Shown here piece after piece: positions 55,001-63,475 of a stretch of 64,000 bases of DNA. Numbering within the stretch: the stretch's first letter is position 1; every line of letters begins with the position of its first letter. The stretch spans positions 33,218-97,217 of the forward strand of contig JBBDRB010000083.1 in the NCBI GenBank assembly GCA_040905685.1, in the 5' to 3' direction. Below the pieces are notes generated by a model, which did not search any database, had not been told where the DNA came from, and worked only from the letters and a program-made list of their open reading frames with translations. A program made the translations under genes and the position numbers. The stretch comes from JBBDMU01 sp040905685. Its GTDB lineage: Bacteria > Bacteroidota > Rhodothermia > Balneolales > Natronogracilivirgulaceae.

Positions 55001-56552
55001 GCCGGCATTTGAAGGTAATTTTATCCTGAGCGAAGCCATTCTTTCCGACATTCCGGTAGAAGAGTTATTGGTGAGCTGGGATTACGATCACAAAGCATCC
55101 AGAGTGATACTAAATTCCCATCTGGATACGGACACCCAGCGCGCTTTTGATCTGAACGGACACCTGCCCGTCTATGTAGATTTTCGCACATTCGAATTTA
55201 CGGGTCCGGCCGGTGACGATGAACTGGTTGTCAACTTCACCAGTGATGATCTGAATCTGGCCGCCTTCAGTGATTTTTTGGATCCGGAAACTGCCCAGGG
55301 ACTTACCGGAATTTTAAATGCGGATATAGCGATTCGCGGGACCATGGAAAACCTGGCCATGGAAGGCTTTTTCCGGGTTACCGAAGGACAGGTCAGGGCG
55401 GCTTCCAACGAAATCACGTTCCGTAACATCTCCGTTGACGTGGGGTTGGAACCCGGCAAAATGATTGTTCACCAGGCTTCCGTACAAAGCACCGGCACGC
55501 TGAGAGGCCAGGGCGAAATTAGCCTGGACGGTTTCTCCCCCGGCGATTTTAACCTCCGGTTTAATGCCCGCAACTTCCGCGTTTTCGGCACCCGTGATAT
55601 AGAGGCTTTTATCGGGATGGACACGCGGCTGAGGGGGAGCCTCGACGAACCCGTCCTTACCGGAAACCTGAGGCTGGAACGCGGAACCATTTACTTCGAT
55701 AATTTTGGTGAACGTGAAATAGAGGAGGTTGTTCTCGAAGAAGACCTCACAGAAGATGAACTTTTGCCCGATGAGGGGAATCAATTCTATGAGAACCTGG
55801 CCATGGAAATGAATTTCATTATTACCCGGAATGTGTTCCTGAGAAACAGAAGTGACCCTGAAATGGATCTGGCCGTGGAAGGCAATCTTGACCTGGTGAA
55901 GTTACAGGATCAGGATGTGGAGATATTCGGCGATGTTACCATACCCACAGGGTATGCCACCACCTTCGGTAAGCGTTTTGATATCGACAGCGGCACCATT
56001 GTCTTCTCCGGAAACCCGGCAAACCCGCAATTGGATATTCGCACCATATACCGTCCCCGGCAGCAGGGCGGAACCCGGATCGAAATTTATTATACCATCA
56101 CCGGTGAGGTGGAGGATCCCGAATTCTCCTACAGCAGTGACCCGGAAATGGAGTTTCAGGATATTATCAGCTATACGCTGTTCGGACGGCCTTTCAATGC
56201 CCTGGCCGGCTGGCAGCAGGGTGCGGCCGGACGCTCTGAAGGGAACTATGCGTCGGAACTGGCCATGGAGGTTTTGCTTGACCGGGTTGAAACGCTTGCC
56301 GCCGATCAGCTTGGCATCGATGTTCTGGAAATAGACAATGCCCGCCGGGGTCCGGGCAGCGGAACAAGCGTAAAAGCAGGCAAGTTCATCTCAGATCGTG
56401 TTTTTATAGCTTTTTTGCAGGAACTCGGCGGAACGGATTCAGGCCGGCAATTTATTATCGAATACATGATGCGCCGCAATCTGGATCTGGTCATCACCGG
56501 CAGCGACGATCACCGCAGCGGAGTCGATGTTCTGTGGAGACTGGATTATTAA
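52062..56552 (+). CDS. tamB: Translocation/assembly module TamB
   Basis: A 1496-residue protein with one N-terminal membrane helix (PWITLVVLLVLIVFARLAL) and a very long beta-repetitive periplasmic body, closed by the DUF490/TamB domain (from about residue 1150; TIPTGYATTFGKRFDIDSGTIVFSGNPANPQLDIRTIY and DPEMEFQDIISYTLFGRPFNAL are diagnostic). TamB spans the envelope and with TamA moves lipid or assembles outer-membrane proteins. The pairing, 15 bases after tamA, is the normal order. Length is typical for Bacteroidota members. Confidence 0.93.
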   Translation: MSENTEQPQLKKRRRWPWITLVVLLVLIVFARLALRSGFVFETVRVQVERLAGENLNGQLSIGSMRGDLWDHVEIHDIRLTGESGQDTLVFMDSVRVDYRILSLLSSPFVVREADIFGLNAFMVQDQDSIWNVEKLLKQDETHDEEAGDSFPLTVERARVHDSHIFVNAPLILPDTSIQIRDVSMVSGFRLFEEGFNFNLDNFAFNLHEGRLAEPIRFETTASGDTTAIQLDRLLVAGGASVFRMMAGYDLDSEEMEGSAIFDPLSWRALRAYAGDAPLRQDITLRLDLEGNPEQYSIRLHANATGMEEFTLGAGFSMRPEPALTHLTLYGQNVDLGVLFDDPEMPSFAGMESSFDGSVAFEDYRNGEVDGFIRLTGLRMDPYAADRLQLNLALRENQVFTNLELNRADEMIFTEAHITDLWGETPEWSADYQIDGVNPALWAGDEDLAGLINARGSLEGRGFEWGNDPVEFHLNLFESSYQHQQVERLQVSGTLNDETVTLDSQIRTVRNLLSLTADADWSAGEPTYRFDITTRDFDLSEYSMEDTLSTSLNLSISGEGRNTEPERMQLDAVMRMDSSTVNGEMIDALTMNISFRDSVLVMDDMELRSRFAEGDLRARYNLLRWEDPGNELEFGFRLLDLRAFAGLAGADMLTASGSVSGHIRTDSFQRSALSVYLDLQDVVYDSLSIENIDGRITATVEQDPDYDVDIELIRPRYGEYAINDVQLQSDGSYINEVLSGNYSFGFIVDDENGLRQRAGFRYGGDSLRVTTRELDLVSEDGNYILQQPFDLVYANERVRVDSLALRGSRTGSVIQLALDQYAPEGFRGFFRGDHVNLGLLQDIILEEKLFDGVLTSHLDFDVNQDRVSFRSQSLMRNFAYEALELDTLHLDLTLADDRLQSNFSIREDRQTLLTSQFNLPFVFADPDDLSDAFFEEPVSGYVEIPTLDLERFAPALTEMGFESMSGLVGLRTTLDGSAGSPAFEGNFILSEAILSDIPVEELLVSWDYDHKASRVILNSHLDTDTQRAFDLNGHLPVYVDFRTFEFTGPAGDDELVVNFTSDDLNLAAFSDFLDPETAQGLTGILNADIAIRGTMENLAMEGFFRVTEGQVRAASNEITFRNISVDVGLEPGKMIVHQASVQSTGTLRGQGEISLDGFSPGDFNLRFNARNFRVFGTRDIEAFIGMDTRLRGSLDEPVLTGNLRLERGTIYFDNFGEREIEEVVLEEDLTEDELLPDEGNQFYENLAMEMNFIITRNVFLRNRSDPEMDLAVEGNLDLVKLQDQDVEIFGDVTIPTGYATTFGKRFDIDSGTIVFSGNPANPQLDIRTIYRPRQQGGTRIEIYYTITGEVEDPEFSYSSDPEMEFQDIISYTLFGRPFNALAGWQQGAAGRSEGNYASELAMEVLLDRVETLAADQLGIDVLEIDNARRGPGSGTSVKAGKFISDRVFIAFLQELGGTDSGRQFIIEYMMRRNLDLVITGSDDHRSGVDVLWRLDY

Positions 56553-56687
56553 TAATGTATTTTCATCATTTTACGGATGAGGGGGATATTTTAAAAACTA
56601 AAACCTTGATTTGTCCGTATTATATAGCTATGTATTACGTAAAGCCTTTGAAAAGACCGGAGGCACTGACTCCTATAATCCGACTGA

Positions 56688-59138
56688 ATGGCCCAACCGC
56701 GACTATTCCTTTTTTTATTCCTTTTTTTATTCCTGGGCTTTGACGGCGTTAATGCACAAAACGTTAAGCAAAAGTTGGAAATCCCCCATGCGGATGAGTC
56801 CACCGATGGGGACAGCGCCCGTAAAGAAAACTTTCCGATACACGTTACCGACAAATTGCTTCAGAGACCTGAAGGCAAGGAAGCTTTACGCAGCCTGAAA
56901 GAGAGGCAGCAGCGCATCAGCCGGGGGGCAGAAGTTCAGTCCTTCCATACCCCTTCCCACTCGGTGGGAGATCAGCACACCTTTAAGGTAAACAACTTCG
57001 ATACCGGTGAGTACGATGAAGTGGAATTTGAGCTCGTAGCCGTCGGAGACCTGTCGGAGATATGGGTGGAGACCGAAGAGCTGGATCCGGAAAAAGTCAC
57101 CCCGGAGGTCATTGATGTCATGATGACGGCCCTGGAAGAGGAGACGCCGGAACGCTCACACGATCCTGGCCGGGGTATTATTGAAATTGAACAGGAGCTG
57201 TTCGGCATCCCTCCCGATGTAGACGGCTCGGGGAAAGTCAAGGTTATGCTGGTCAACATCCAAGATGGCTGGGATGAGGAGGAGGGCGGCGGCTATATCG
57301 CCGGTTTTTTTGACCCCGTCGACCTGACTACGCAAGAGAACAGCAATGAAGCGGCTATGATCTACATCAACACCAAGCCGGGCATCTATACCGATGACCG
57401 GCCGGCCAATAGTCAAAGCAGTCTCAGCACCGTAGCACACGAATACCAGCATTTGATCCATGCCAATTACGGGATGCTTAATCTATTTCAGAATGAGGGG
57501 CAGTCGCAACTGGCGGAAATTCTGAACGGGTACGATGCCACGCCGATGGCCTTTCTGAACCAGCCGGAAGAGGTCAGCGGCACGGTTAGTTCAGGCGGGC
57601 TGTTCCGCTGGCGCACAGGAGACTCCGTGGGCGTATTGTACGATTATGAAAGGGCGGGCCTGCTCCATTCCTATCTGAGCGAACGGGTGGGTCCGGCCGA
57701 AGCGGGCCGTCTGACCCGGTCTCAAACCTCCGGACGGGCAGGGTATGAAAGTGTATTGGACAACCTCGGCTGGCATGATTTTCTGGCCGGTTTTTATGTG
57801 GCCAACTGGGTAAATGACCGGGAAATGGAGAAGCAATACCGCTATGATATGCCCCAGTTCCGCAATATTCGCGTTTCCAATCCGGGCCTGTCCTTCAATT
57901 CCAGCCTGGAGGATAGCTGGGTGCATAACCAGGAGGTGGAACTCAGTTACGGGGGAGCCCATTATACGAATTGGTTTGGCGTAAAAGACATGCATCTGAA
58001 AGTGGAGCAGGCAGAAGACATCCGGCATTATGTAGCCTTTCGCTTGCAGGGAGAAACCGTGTATACGGTTGAGTATCTGGAAGGCAGCCAAATGGACCTG
58101 GAAGATATCTATGATTCCATCACCCTGATCTCGGTATATACGGGGTCCGACGGAGGAGAAAGCGGCGACCGGACCTTCCGGTTGACTTCGGACTGGGAAC
58201 GAACCAACCTGGCCGAGAAAGAATACCGGTATTATTCCGAAGATGGAGTTCACTTTTATGTGGTGTTGGCGGACGGGGATTCCGAAGCGGGCGCCTTAAG
58301 CCTGCGGTTTACACCTGAAGAAGCCGGCAACCTCAAAAACGTGGGGTTGACCATCAACAGCCGGGCGCAGGGGATAACCGGAGATGGCAATTTGAAGCTT
58401 ACGCTGTCCGACTCCCGCGTAGCCGGCCAGGGCGAAACCTCCGAGTTCCGTGTGCCCGACAATGAGCTGGCCACCATGGAAGTACCCTTTTCCAATCTGG
58501 CCCAGGGCATGAATTTTATTAACGTGGATGCGGACGCCGCTTCCTGGCAGGTGAACACCAACCAGGATTATCACATTACCTTCGAGATCACGGAGGGGTC
58601 ACCGGATGCCCAACTGGAACTGCTCATCGATGCCGGAACCTGTAAAGAATTTGATAACGACATGGAATGTATAGAATACCAGTATGATGATCCCGAAGAT
58701 GAGGAGTATGACACCTACACGCCGGTCAGAACCATCGGTTCTGTTGACGGGCTTGAGGCCGATCCGGTCTGGTTCCATTATCCGGAACATAATAACCTGC
58801 TGGTAAGCCTGAACCTGATCTATCCGGATGAATCGCTGGAAGACCAGAACGGCAGCGATCTGCCGTATGCCGATTCTTTTGAGCTGGAACAAAATTACCC
58901 CAATCCGTTTAACCCGGTAACGGTAATACGGTATAACCTGGTCGAGGAAGTTCCGGTCAGGCTGGAGGTTTTCGACATACTCGGACGAAAAGTCGAAACG
59001 CTGGTGGATGAGCCGGGCCAGCGCGTGGGCTCCTATGATGTCCGCTTTGATGGCGGGGGACTGGCCAGCGGCATTTATTTATACCGCCTCCAGGCCGGCG
59101 ATTATACCCAAACGGGCAAAATGACGCTGACCAAGTAA
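56688..59138 (+). CDS. Secreted putative zinc metalloprotease with T9SS type A sorting domain
   Basis: An 816-residue exported protein. The N-terminal signal is an unusual Phe-Leu repeat (residues 6-16, FLFLFLFLFLG) ending near VNAQ. The zinc-type motif HEYQH is at residues 251-255 (TVAHEYQHLIHANYG), similar to M6/M30-type peptidases. The region from about 400 to 720 is beta-rich. The C-terminal 80 residues (ELEQNYPNPFNPVTVIRYNL, GRKVETLVDEPGQ, GIYLYRLQAGDYTQTGKMTL) form a type A T9SS sorting domain. The protein is therefore likely released or attached to the surface through the type IX system. The third zinc ligand could not be fixed. Confidence 0.82.
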   Translation: MAQPRLFLFLFLFLFLGFDGVNAQNVKQKLEIPHADESTDGDSARKENFPIHVTDKLLQRPEGKEALRSLKERQQRISRGAEVQSFHTPSHSVGDQHTFKVNNFDTGEYDEVEFELVAVGDLSEIWVETEELDPEKVTPEVIDVMMTALEEETPERSHDPGRGIIEIEQELFGIPPDVDGSGKVKVMLVNIQDGWDEEEGGGYIAGFFDPVDLTTQENSNEAAMIYINTKPGIYTDDRPANSQSSLSTVAHEYQHLIHANYGMLNLFQNEGQSQLAEILNGYDATPMAFLNQPEEVSGTVSSGGLFRWRTGDSVGVLYDYERAGLLHSYLSERVGPAEAGRLTRSQTSGRAGYESVLDNLGWHDFLAGFYVANWVNDREMEKQYRYDMPQFRNIRVSNPGLSFNSSLEDSWVHNQEVELSYGGAHYTNWFGVKDMHLKVEQAEDIRHYVAFRLQGETVYTVEYLEGSQMDLEDIYDSITLISVYTGSDGGESGDRTFRLTSDWERTNLAEKEYRYYSEDGVHFYVVLADGDSEAGALSLRFTPEEAGNLKNVGLTINSRAQGITGDGNLKLTLSDSRVAGQGETSEFRVPDNELATMEVPFSNLAQGMNFINVDADAASWQVNTNQDYHITFEITEGSPDAQLELLIDAGTCKEFDNDMECIEYQYDDPEDEEYDTYTPVRTIGSVDGLEADPVWFHYPEHNNLLVSLNLIYPDESLEDQNGSDLPYADSFELEQNYPNPFNPVTVIRYNLVEEVPVRLEVFDILGRKVETLVDEPGQRVGSYDVRFDGGGLASGIYLYRLQAGDYTQTGKMTLTK
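56705..56734 (+). repeat. 12-nt tandem repeat in a signal-peptide coding region
   Basis: ATTCCTTTTTTT occurs twice in tandem (56705-56716, 56717-56728) followed by ATTCCT. It encodes the FL repeat of the signal peptide of the T9SS protein. Because units are 12 bases, unit gain or loss keeps frame, but slippage in either T7 run would break it. Confidence 0.75.
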
Positions 59139-59204
59139 TCAGGATTGGCATTGCTCTTCTGCGAACGGGTAGGTATATTTACAGATACCAACTTTCAAAA
59201 CAGA

Positions 59205-59284
59205 ATGGTTGGGGGTGCTTGTACCAACGAGCTGAGATTATACCCCAAAACCTGATCCGGGTAATACCGGCGTAGGGAAACCGA
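59205..59284 (+). promoter_or_regulatory. TPP riboswitch (THI-box aptamer)
   Basis: All conserved parts of the thiamin pyrophosphate aptamer are present in order: TGGGGGTGCT, the pyrimidine-binding AGCTGAGATTATACCCC, then ACCTGATCCGGGTAATACCGGCGTAGGGAAACC. P1 can form from GGTT (59207-59210) and AACC (59279-59282). It lies about 80 bases before a TonB-dependent receptor, whose expression it should reduce when TPP is plentiful. Confidence 0.95.
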
Positions 59285-59332
59285 GGATATGTTTTTAGAT
59301 AAACATCCGTAAATCTCATCAGTTGTACTGCA

Positions 59333-59359
59333 CCTCTTAATTACCCATAAATTAGGAGG
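59333..59359 (+). promoter_or_regulatory. Shine-Dalgarno-sequestering hairpin of the TPP riboswitch
   Basis: CCTCTTAATT (59333-59342) can pair with AATTAGGAGG (59350-59359) over ten positions with one G-T wobble, loop ACCCATA. The second arm contains AGGAGG, the ribosome-binding site 4 bases before ATG 59364. Closing this hairpin would block translation, so the riboswitch probably works at translation rather than by a terminator; no T-run hairpin is seen in between. Confidence 0.75.
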
Positions 59360-59363
59360 AGCT

Positions 59364-61727
59364 ATGTCTTTTAAACCTATTATCCTTAGCCTGCTTTTTT
59401 CCGGCTTATTTTGCGGGGAAATGGCGGCACAAACCGTATCGGGCATTGTCAGGGATGCACAAACCCATGACGGTCTCCAGGGGGCGACCGTCGTACAGCC
59501 GGGCAGTTCGTCGGGAACGACAAGTGGGGCCGACGGAAGTTTTTCGTTACCGCTCAGCGAAGAAGTCCCGGCCCGCATCGAGGTCCGTTTTCTGGGATAT
59601 GAATCGCAGACCCTGGATGTGAGCCGCAACCGGACGGGCAGGCTGACCATCAGTATGATCCCGGAGACGATAATGAGCGAGAACGTGCTGGTGGAAGCTT
59701 CGCGGGTCGATGAGCGCAATCCGGTCACCTATTCAAACATCAGCCGCGAAGCGATTCGTGACCAAAACCTGGGTCAGGATATTCCTTATCTCATCGAAAT
59801 GAGTCCGTCGGTCGTCAGCACCTCCGATGCCGGGGCCGGGATCGGGTACACGGCCATGAGGATACGCGGGGTTGACCAGGCCCGGATCAATGTAACCATG
59901 AACGGAGTTCCGGTCAACGATTCCGAATCGCATGGGGTATTCTGGGTAAACATGCCGAACCTGGCATCCAGTCTGGACAATATCCAGATCCAACGCGGGG
60001 TCGGGACCTCGACCAACGGTCCGGCCGCATTTGGCGCCAGCATGCATCTGCAAACCCAAACCCTGGAACAGGATCCCTACGGGATGGTCAATTCTTCAGC
60101 CGGCTCATTCAACACCTTCCAGAACAACGTGAGCCTTGGCACGGGTCTGTTAAAGAACGGATGGGCCTTTGACGGGACCCTGTCCAAAATAACATCCGAC
60201 GGGTATATCGACAGGGCCTGGTCGGATTTGAGCTCATTCAGCCTTTCAGGAACCCGGCACAGCAGCCGCAGCCTGTTGAAGCTGAACGTCATCTCCGGCC
60301 GCGAACAAACCTACCAGGCCTGGAGCGGGGTGCCGGAGGATAGGCTGGAAACCGATCGTACCTACAATCCATATACCTACGAAAATGAGACGGATAATTA
60401 TGGCCAGGATCATTATCAGGCCCACTATTCCTATCAGCTCACGGCAGACTGGAACCTGAACACAGCCCTGCATTATACGCGGGGAGAAGGGTATTATGAA
60501 CAATTCCGGGAAGGGGAAAATCTGGCTGATTACGGTTTTGACATACCCGATGTCGATAATGAGGATGATCTTATACGGCGCAGGTGGCTGGATAACCATT
60601 TCTACGGGGTCACTTTTTCATCCGATTATCAGGCCGGTGAGCGCTTTGACCTCACCGTTGGCGGGGGCTATAACCGGTATGACGGAGACCATTTCGGGGA
60701 AATAATCTGGGCCCGCCTGGCCGGTGAAACCGACATCCGGGAGCGGTATTACGATAACAACGCGTTTAAAAAAGATTTCAATATCTATGCCAAAGGAACC
60801 TACGGGCTTAGTGAGCGCCTGAGTATCATGGGCGACATTCAGCTCAGGACCATAGGCTATGAACTAAACGGGGTAGGGTCGGGCCAGGAAATGCTGGATC
60901 AACTTCATGAGTTTATCTTTTGGAACCCTAAAGCCGGGCTGGTCTACCTGATCGATGACCATCAAAGGCTTTATACCTCCTATAGCATAGGCAACAAGGA
61001 ACCGGCCCGACGGGATTATACCGATGCCGATCCCGGCGTTTACCCCCGACATGAAACGCTGTATAACCTGGAAGCCGGTTACCGGGGCACTTTCGACGGA
61101 TTCAGCTTCGGGGTGAACTATTATTACATGGACTACGACGATCAGCTCATCCTGATTGGAGAGGTCAATGATGTGGGCGGGGATGTTCGTACGAACGTTC
61201 CCGACAGTTACCGCATGGGCATTGAACTCGAGGGGGCGACCCGCATCACGGATGTTCTGAACTGGAACGGAAATGTCACGCTTAGCCGGAATAAGGTGGG
61301 CGAATTTACCGAGGGACTGATGAACTGGGATGCATTTGAGCTGGAAGAGAAGGAATTCCACAATACCAATATAGCGTTTTCTCCGGCTCTTACAGCCTCT
61401 TCAACCCTATCGTTTAACCGATCAAATTTCAGGGCAGATTTGCAATCCCGGTTCGTTTCCCGCCAATATCTGGACAACACGCAAAATGCAGATCGGAGCC
61501 TTGATCCCTATCTCGTCAATGACCTCATGCTGTATTACGACCTTGACGTTATTCCGTTCGTGAATAATGTGCGCGCGGCTTTGAAGGTGAACAATGTGCT
61601 GAACGAAACCTATGAATCCAATGGGTACACCTATGGGTTCATATCCGGGGGAGAGGAAATCCGCGAAAATGTGTATTTCCCCCAGGCGGGACGCCACTTC
61701 CTGGCCCAACTATCGTTCATGTTTTAA
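59364..61727 (+). CDS. TonB-dependent outer membrane receptor, probable thiamin transporter
   Basis: A 787-residue receptor: signal peptide (MSFKPIILSLLFSGLFCGEMAAQ), a CarboxypepD_reg-like beta domain (residues about 24-100, VSGIVRDAQTHDGLQGATV), a plug domain (about 105-230, ISREAIRDQNLGQDIPYLIEMSPSVVSTSDAGAGIGYTAMRIRGVDQARINVTMNGVPVNDSESHGVF) and a 22-strand barrel ending in the aromatic LSFMF. It has the best Shine-Dalgarno in the window (AGGAGG). The upstream TPP riboswitch strongly suggests it takes up thiamin or a precursor, as reported for THI-regulated receptors of Bacteroidota. No thiamin biosynthesis gene or inner-membrane transporter is adjacent. Confidence 0.92.
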   Translation: MSFKPIILSLLFSGLFCGEMAAQTVSGIVRDAQTHDGLQGATVVQPGSSSGTTSGADGSFSLPLSEEVPARIEVRFLGYESQTLDVSRNRTGRLTISMIPETIMSENVLVEASRVDERNPVTYSNISREAIRDQNLGQDIPYLIEMSPSVVSTSDAGAGIGYTAMRIRGVDQARINVTMNGVPVNDSESHGVFWVNMPNLASSLDNIQIQRGVGTSTNGPAAFGASMHLQTQTLEQDPYGMVNSSAGSFNTFQNNVSLGTGLLKNGWAFDGTLSKITSDGYIDRAWSDLSSFSLSGTRHSSRSLLKLNVISGREQTYQAWSGVPEDRLETDRTYNPYTYENETDNYGQDHYQAHYSYQLTADWNLNTALHYTRGEGYYEQFREGENLADYGFDIPDVDNEDDLIRRRWLDNHFYGVTFSSDYQAGERFDLTVGGGYNRYDGDHFGEIIWARLAGETDIRERYYDNNAFKKDFNIYAKGTYGLSERLSIMGDIQLRTIGYELNGVGSGQEMLDQLHEFIFWNPKAGLVYLIDDHQRLYTSYSIGNKEPARRDYTDADPGVYPRHETLYNLEAGYRGTFDGFSFGVNYYYMDYDDQLILIGEVNDVGGDVRTNVPDSYRMGIELEGATRITDVLNWNGNVTLSRNKVGEFTEGLMNWDAFELEEKEFHNTNIAFSPALTASSTLSFNRSNFRADLQSRFVSRQYLDNTQNADRSLDPYLVNDLMLYYDLDVIPFVNNVRAALKVNNVLNETYESNGYTYGFISGGEEIRENVYFPQAGRHFLAQLSFMF

Positions 61728-61736
61728 ATCCACACA

Positions 61737-61762
61737 GGCAGCCAGGGTTAATCCTGGCTGCC
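61737..61762 (+). terminator. Probable terminator hairpin after the TonB receptor
   Basis: A perfect 10-bp stem GGCAGCCAGG-GTTAAT-CCTGGCTGCC lies 10 bases past the receptor stop. It is followed by TAAAACC rather than a T-run, so it is a strong hairpin but an imperfect intrinsic terminator; it may instead protect the mRNA 3' end. Confidence 0.55.
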
Positions 61763-61927
61763 TAAAACCGGAATCAGCCCTGAGATTCCCGTATAGCAGC
61801 CTTGTTCAAGAGAGAAACAAGCGTACGAGTATTAGAATATCTTATATAATTTTATATTTATAATGTTATTTGCATATACTTCTTTTAACAAAAGAGATGC
61901 TGTTTATCGAAATCTATTCAATATATC

Positions 61928-62350
61928 ATGGCCATGCATACCGTTGATAAAGGGCGAAAAAATCCTCTGACCAGAGAACTAAACATCATTTACTATATCG
62001 ACAATATGGGTAATACCCTCATGGGGTGGCAACCCCGGGTCATCTTATTGAATCGTTTTGTCCACCATTTGGTGGAAGAACTTAACGACATTCCGGATGT
62101 TTGCACACTGCCGGGGCATGCGGTTAATATAGAATTAATTAAGAAACTGGCAAACAGGGACATAGACTATGTGACAGACTGCGAGTATATCAACTGCATA
62201 AAGCTGATCCTCGAAATATGGCATCCCGGGCTGATGTCGAAAAAGTATATCCGGTATGCTTACGAAGGACTGGCCATCGGTAAGGAGAAATTTGAAAATG
62301 ATGCCGGGTATTATATAGAGGAAGCACATAAAGAATATCAGGGGATATGA
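61928..62350 (+). CDS. Hypothetical protein, first gene of a coupled pair
   Basis: A 140-residue predicted cytoplasmic protein I cannot assign. It is rich in hydrophobic and aromatic residues: NIIYYIDNMGNTLMGWQPRVILLNRFVHHLVEELND, then PGHAVNIELIKKLANRDIDYVTDCEYINCIKLILEIWHPGL. It looks alpha-helical and compact. The stop overlaps the next gene's start (ATGA, 4 bases), which supports both being real and coupled. The upstream 61763-61927 spacer is AT-rich and contains TATTTATAATG-like sequence but no clear box. It could be a toxin/antitoxin-like or stress-associated pair; this is speculation without any motif support. Confidence 0.6.
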   Translation: MAMHTVDKGRKNPLTRELNIIYYIDNMGNTLMGWQPRVILLNRFVHHLVEELNDIPDVCTLPGHAVNIELIKKLANRDIDYVTDCEYINCIKLILEIWHPGLMSKKYIRYAYEGLAIGKEKFENDAGYYIEEAHKEYQGI

Positions 62351-62565
62351 CGTTGCAATCCATACAAAATGAAATACGTACGCTAAGGAAAAAAATAAAT
62401 CACCTGCACTATAAATGCGATTTATTTTCCACAGAACAGGACCGCCAGCATTATTTTGTTGAGATTTCCTCTTTACATCAAAAAATAGACGCCTTGCGGT
62501 ATGATTACAAGACCAAGCAAACTCTGGAAAAAATATACAAACAGCTAAGCATTGACTGGTACTGA
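62347..62565 (+). CDS. Hypothetical small helical protein, second gene of the pair
   Basis: A 72-residue, basic, helix-forming protein (MTLQSIQNEIRTLRKKINHLHYKCDLFST followed by EISSLHQKIDALRYDYKTKQTLEKIYKQL). The heptad-like spacing of hydrophobics suggests a coiled coil. Starts with ATG inside the stop of the gene before it, indicating translational coupling. No family is recognised. It ends 1 base from the end of the convergent radC. Confidence 0.55.
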   Translation: MTLQSIQNEIRTLRKKINHLHYKCDLFSTEQDRQHYFVEISSLHQKIDALRYDYKTKQTLEKIYKQLSIDWY

Positions 62566-62566
62566 C

Positions 62567-63286
62567 CTATACGATGCCTTTTTCCCGTAAGCTGACGTAT
62601 CCGTAGCCGGCTATGATGATGTGATCCTCCAGAACTATGCCCAATAGTTTACCGGCTTCACTCAGCCTTTTGGTAAGCTGGATATCAGACTGGGAAGCCG
62701 TGGCATTTCCCGAGGGATGGTTATGCAGCACCACAATACTGTGAGCGTCGTTCATAATGGCCTGCCGCATCACTTCGGCCGGGTCCACAATGGTAGCCGT
62801 CACGCCGCCCATGCTTATTTTTTGGTAGCCCATCATGATTTTGGCCGCATTGAGGAAAGCGACAACAAAGACCTCCTTGCGCTGATCCCTGAGCTTGGGT
62901 CCGAAATAGGAAGCAACATCGTCGGGGGATTTCATGATGACCTTATCGTCGGGACCGGCAACCTGCAACCGGCGTGCAAGTTCAAAAACGGCCTCCAGGG
63001 TAATGGCCTTCACGGAAGCCACCCCATTGATCACCTTCAGTTCCTGCCAGCTTTTTCGTGCCATGGGCCGGAGTCCGTTGAAATGGGCAAGCAGGATCCG
63101 GGCCGTTTCTATGACGTTCATTTTGCTACTGCCGGTTCTGAGCAGGATGGCAAGAAGTTCTACATCGCTCAGACTGTCGGCTCCCTGATTCTGCAGTTTC
63201 TCACGCGGCTGTTCATCAGCCCCCAGTTCTTTTACTGATTTTTTTTGGGCATAAGCGGTGTGATCTAATTTTACTTTATAGGCCAT
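62567..63286 (-). CDS. radC: RadC/JAB1-MPN domain protein
   Basis: A 239-residue RadC-type protein. The N-terminal part has a helix-hairpin-helix-like UPF0758 region (EQPREKLQNQGADSLSDVELLAILLRTG), the C-terminal part a JAB/MPN metalloprotease fold with HNHPSGNATASQSDIQLTKRL (His-x-His ... Asp ligands) and VVLHNH. RadC was named for a repair defect in E. coli that is not caused by radC itself; its true function is still uncertain. The final tail IVLEDHIIIAGYGYVSLREKGIV is standard. It converges on the small-gene pair. Confidence 0.92.
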   Translation of the reverse strand: MAYKVKLDHTAYAQKKSVKELGADEQPREKLQNQGADSLSDVELLAILLRTGSSKMNVIETARILLAHFNGLRPMARKSWQELKVINGVASVKAITLEAVFELARRLQVAGPDDKVIMKSPDDVASYFGPKLRDQRKEVFVVAFLNAAKIMMGYQKISMGGVTATIVDPAEVMRQAIMNDAHSIVVLHNHPSGNATASQSDIQLTKRLSEAGKLLGIVLEDHIIIAGYGYVSLREKGIV

Positions 63287-63475
63287 AATGCGCTCCTGGT
63301 ATAAGGGATTATACCTTAAGAGTCTATGGAAGGCAATTCCTTGCGAATATATATAGGACTACCACGGAGCAAATCCGGTGGTTCAGAAGGCAAGAATATT
63401 ATTTTTTTTAATATTTCTTTCGTTTATTGGTAACAGTATAAAATTAATTAACCATTAATATATTTGGATGATGTT

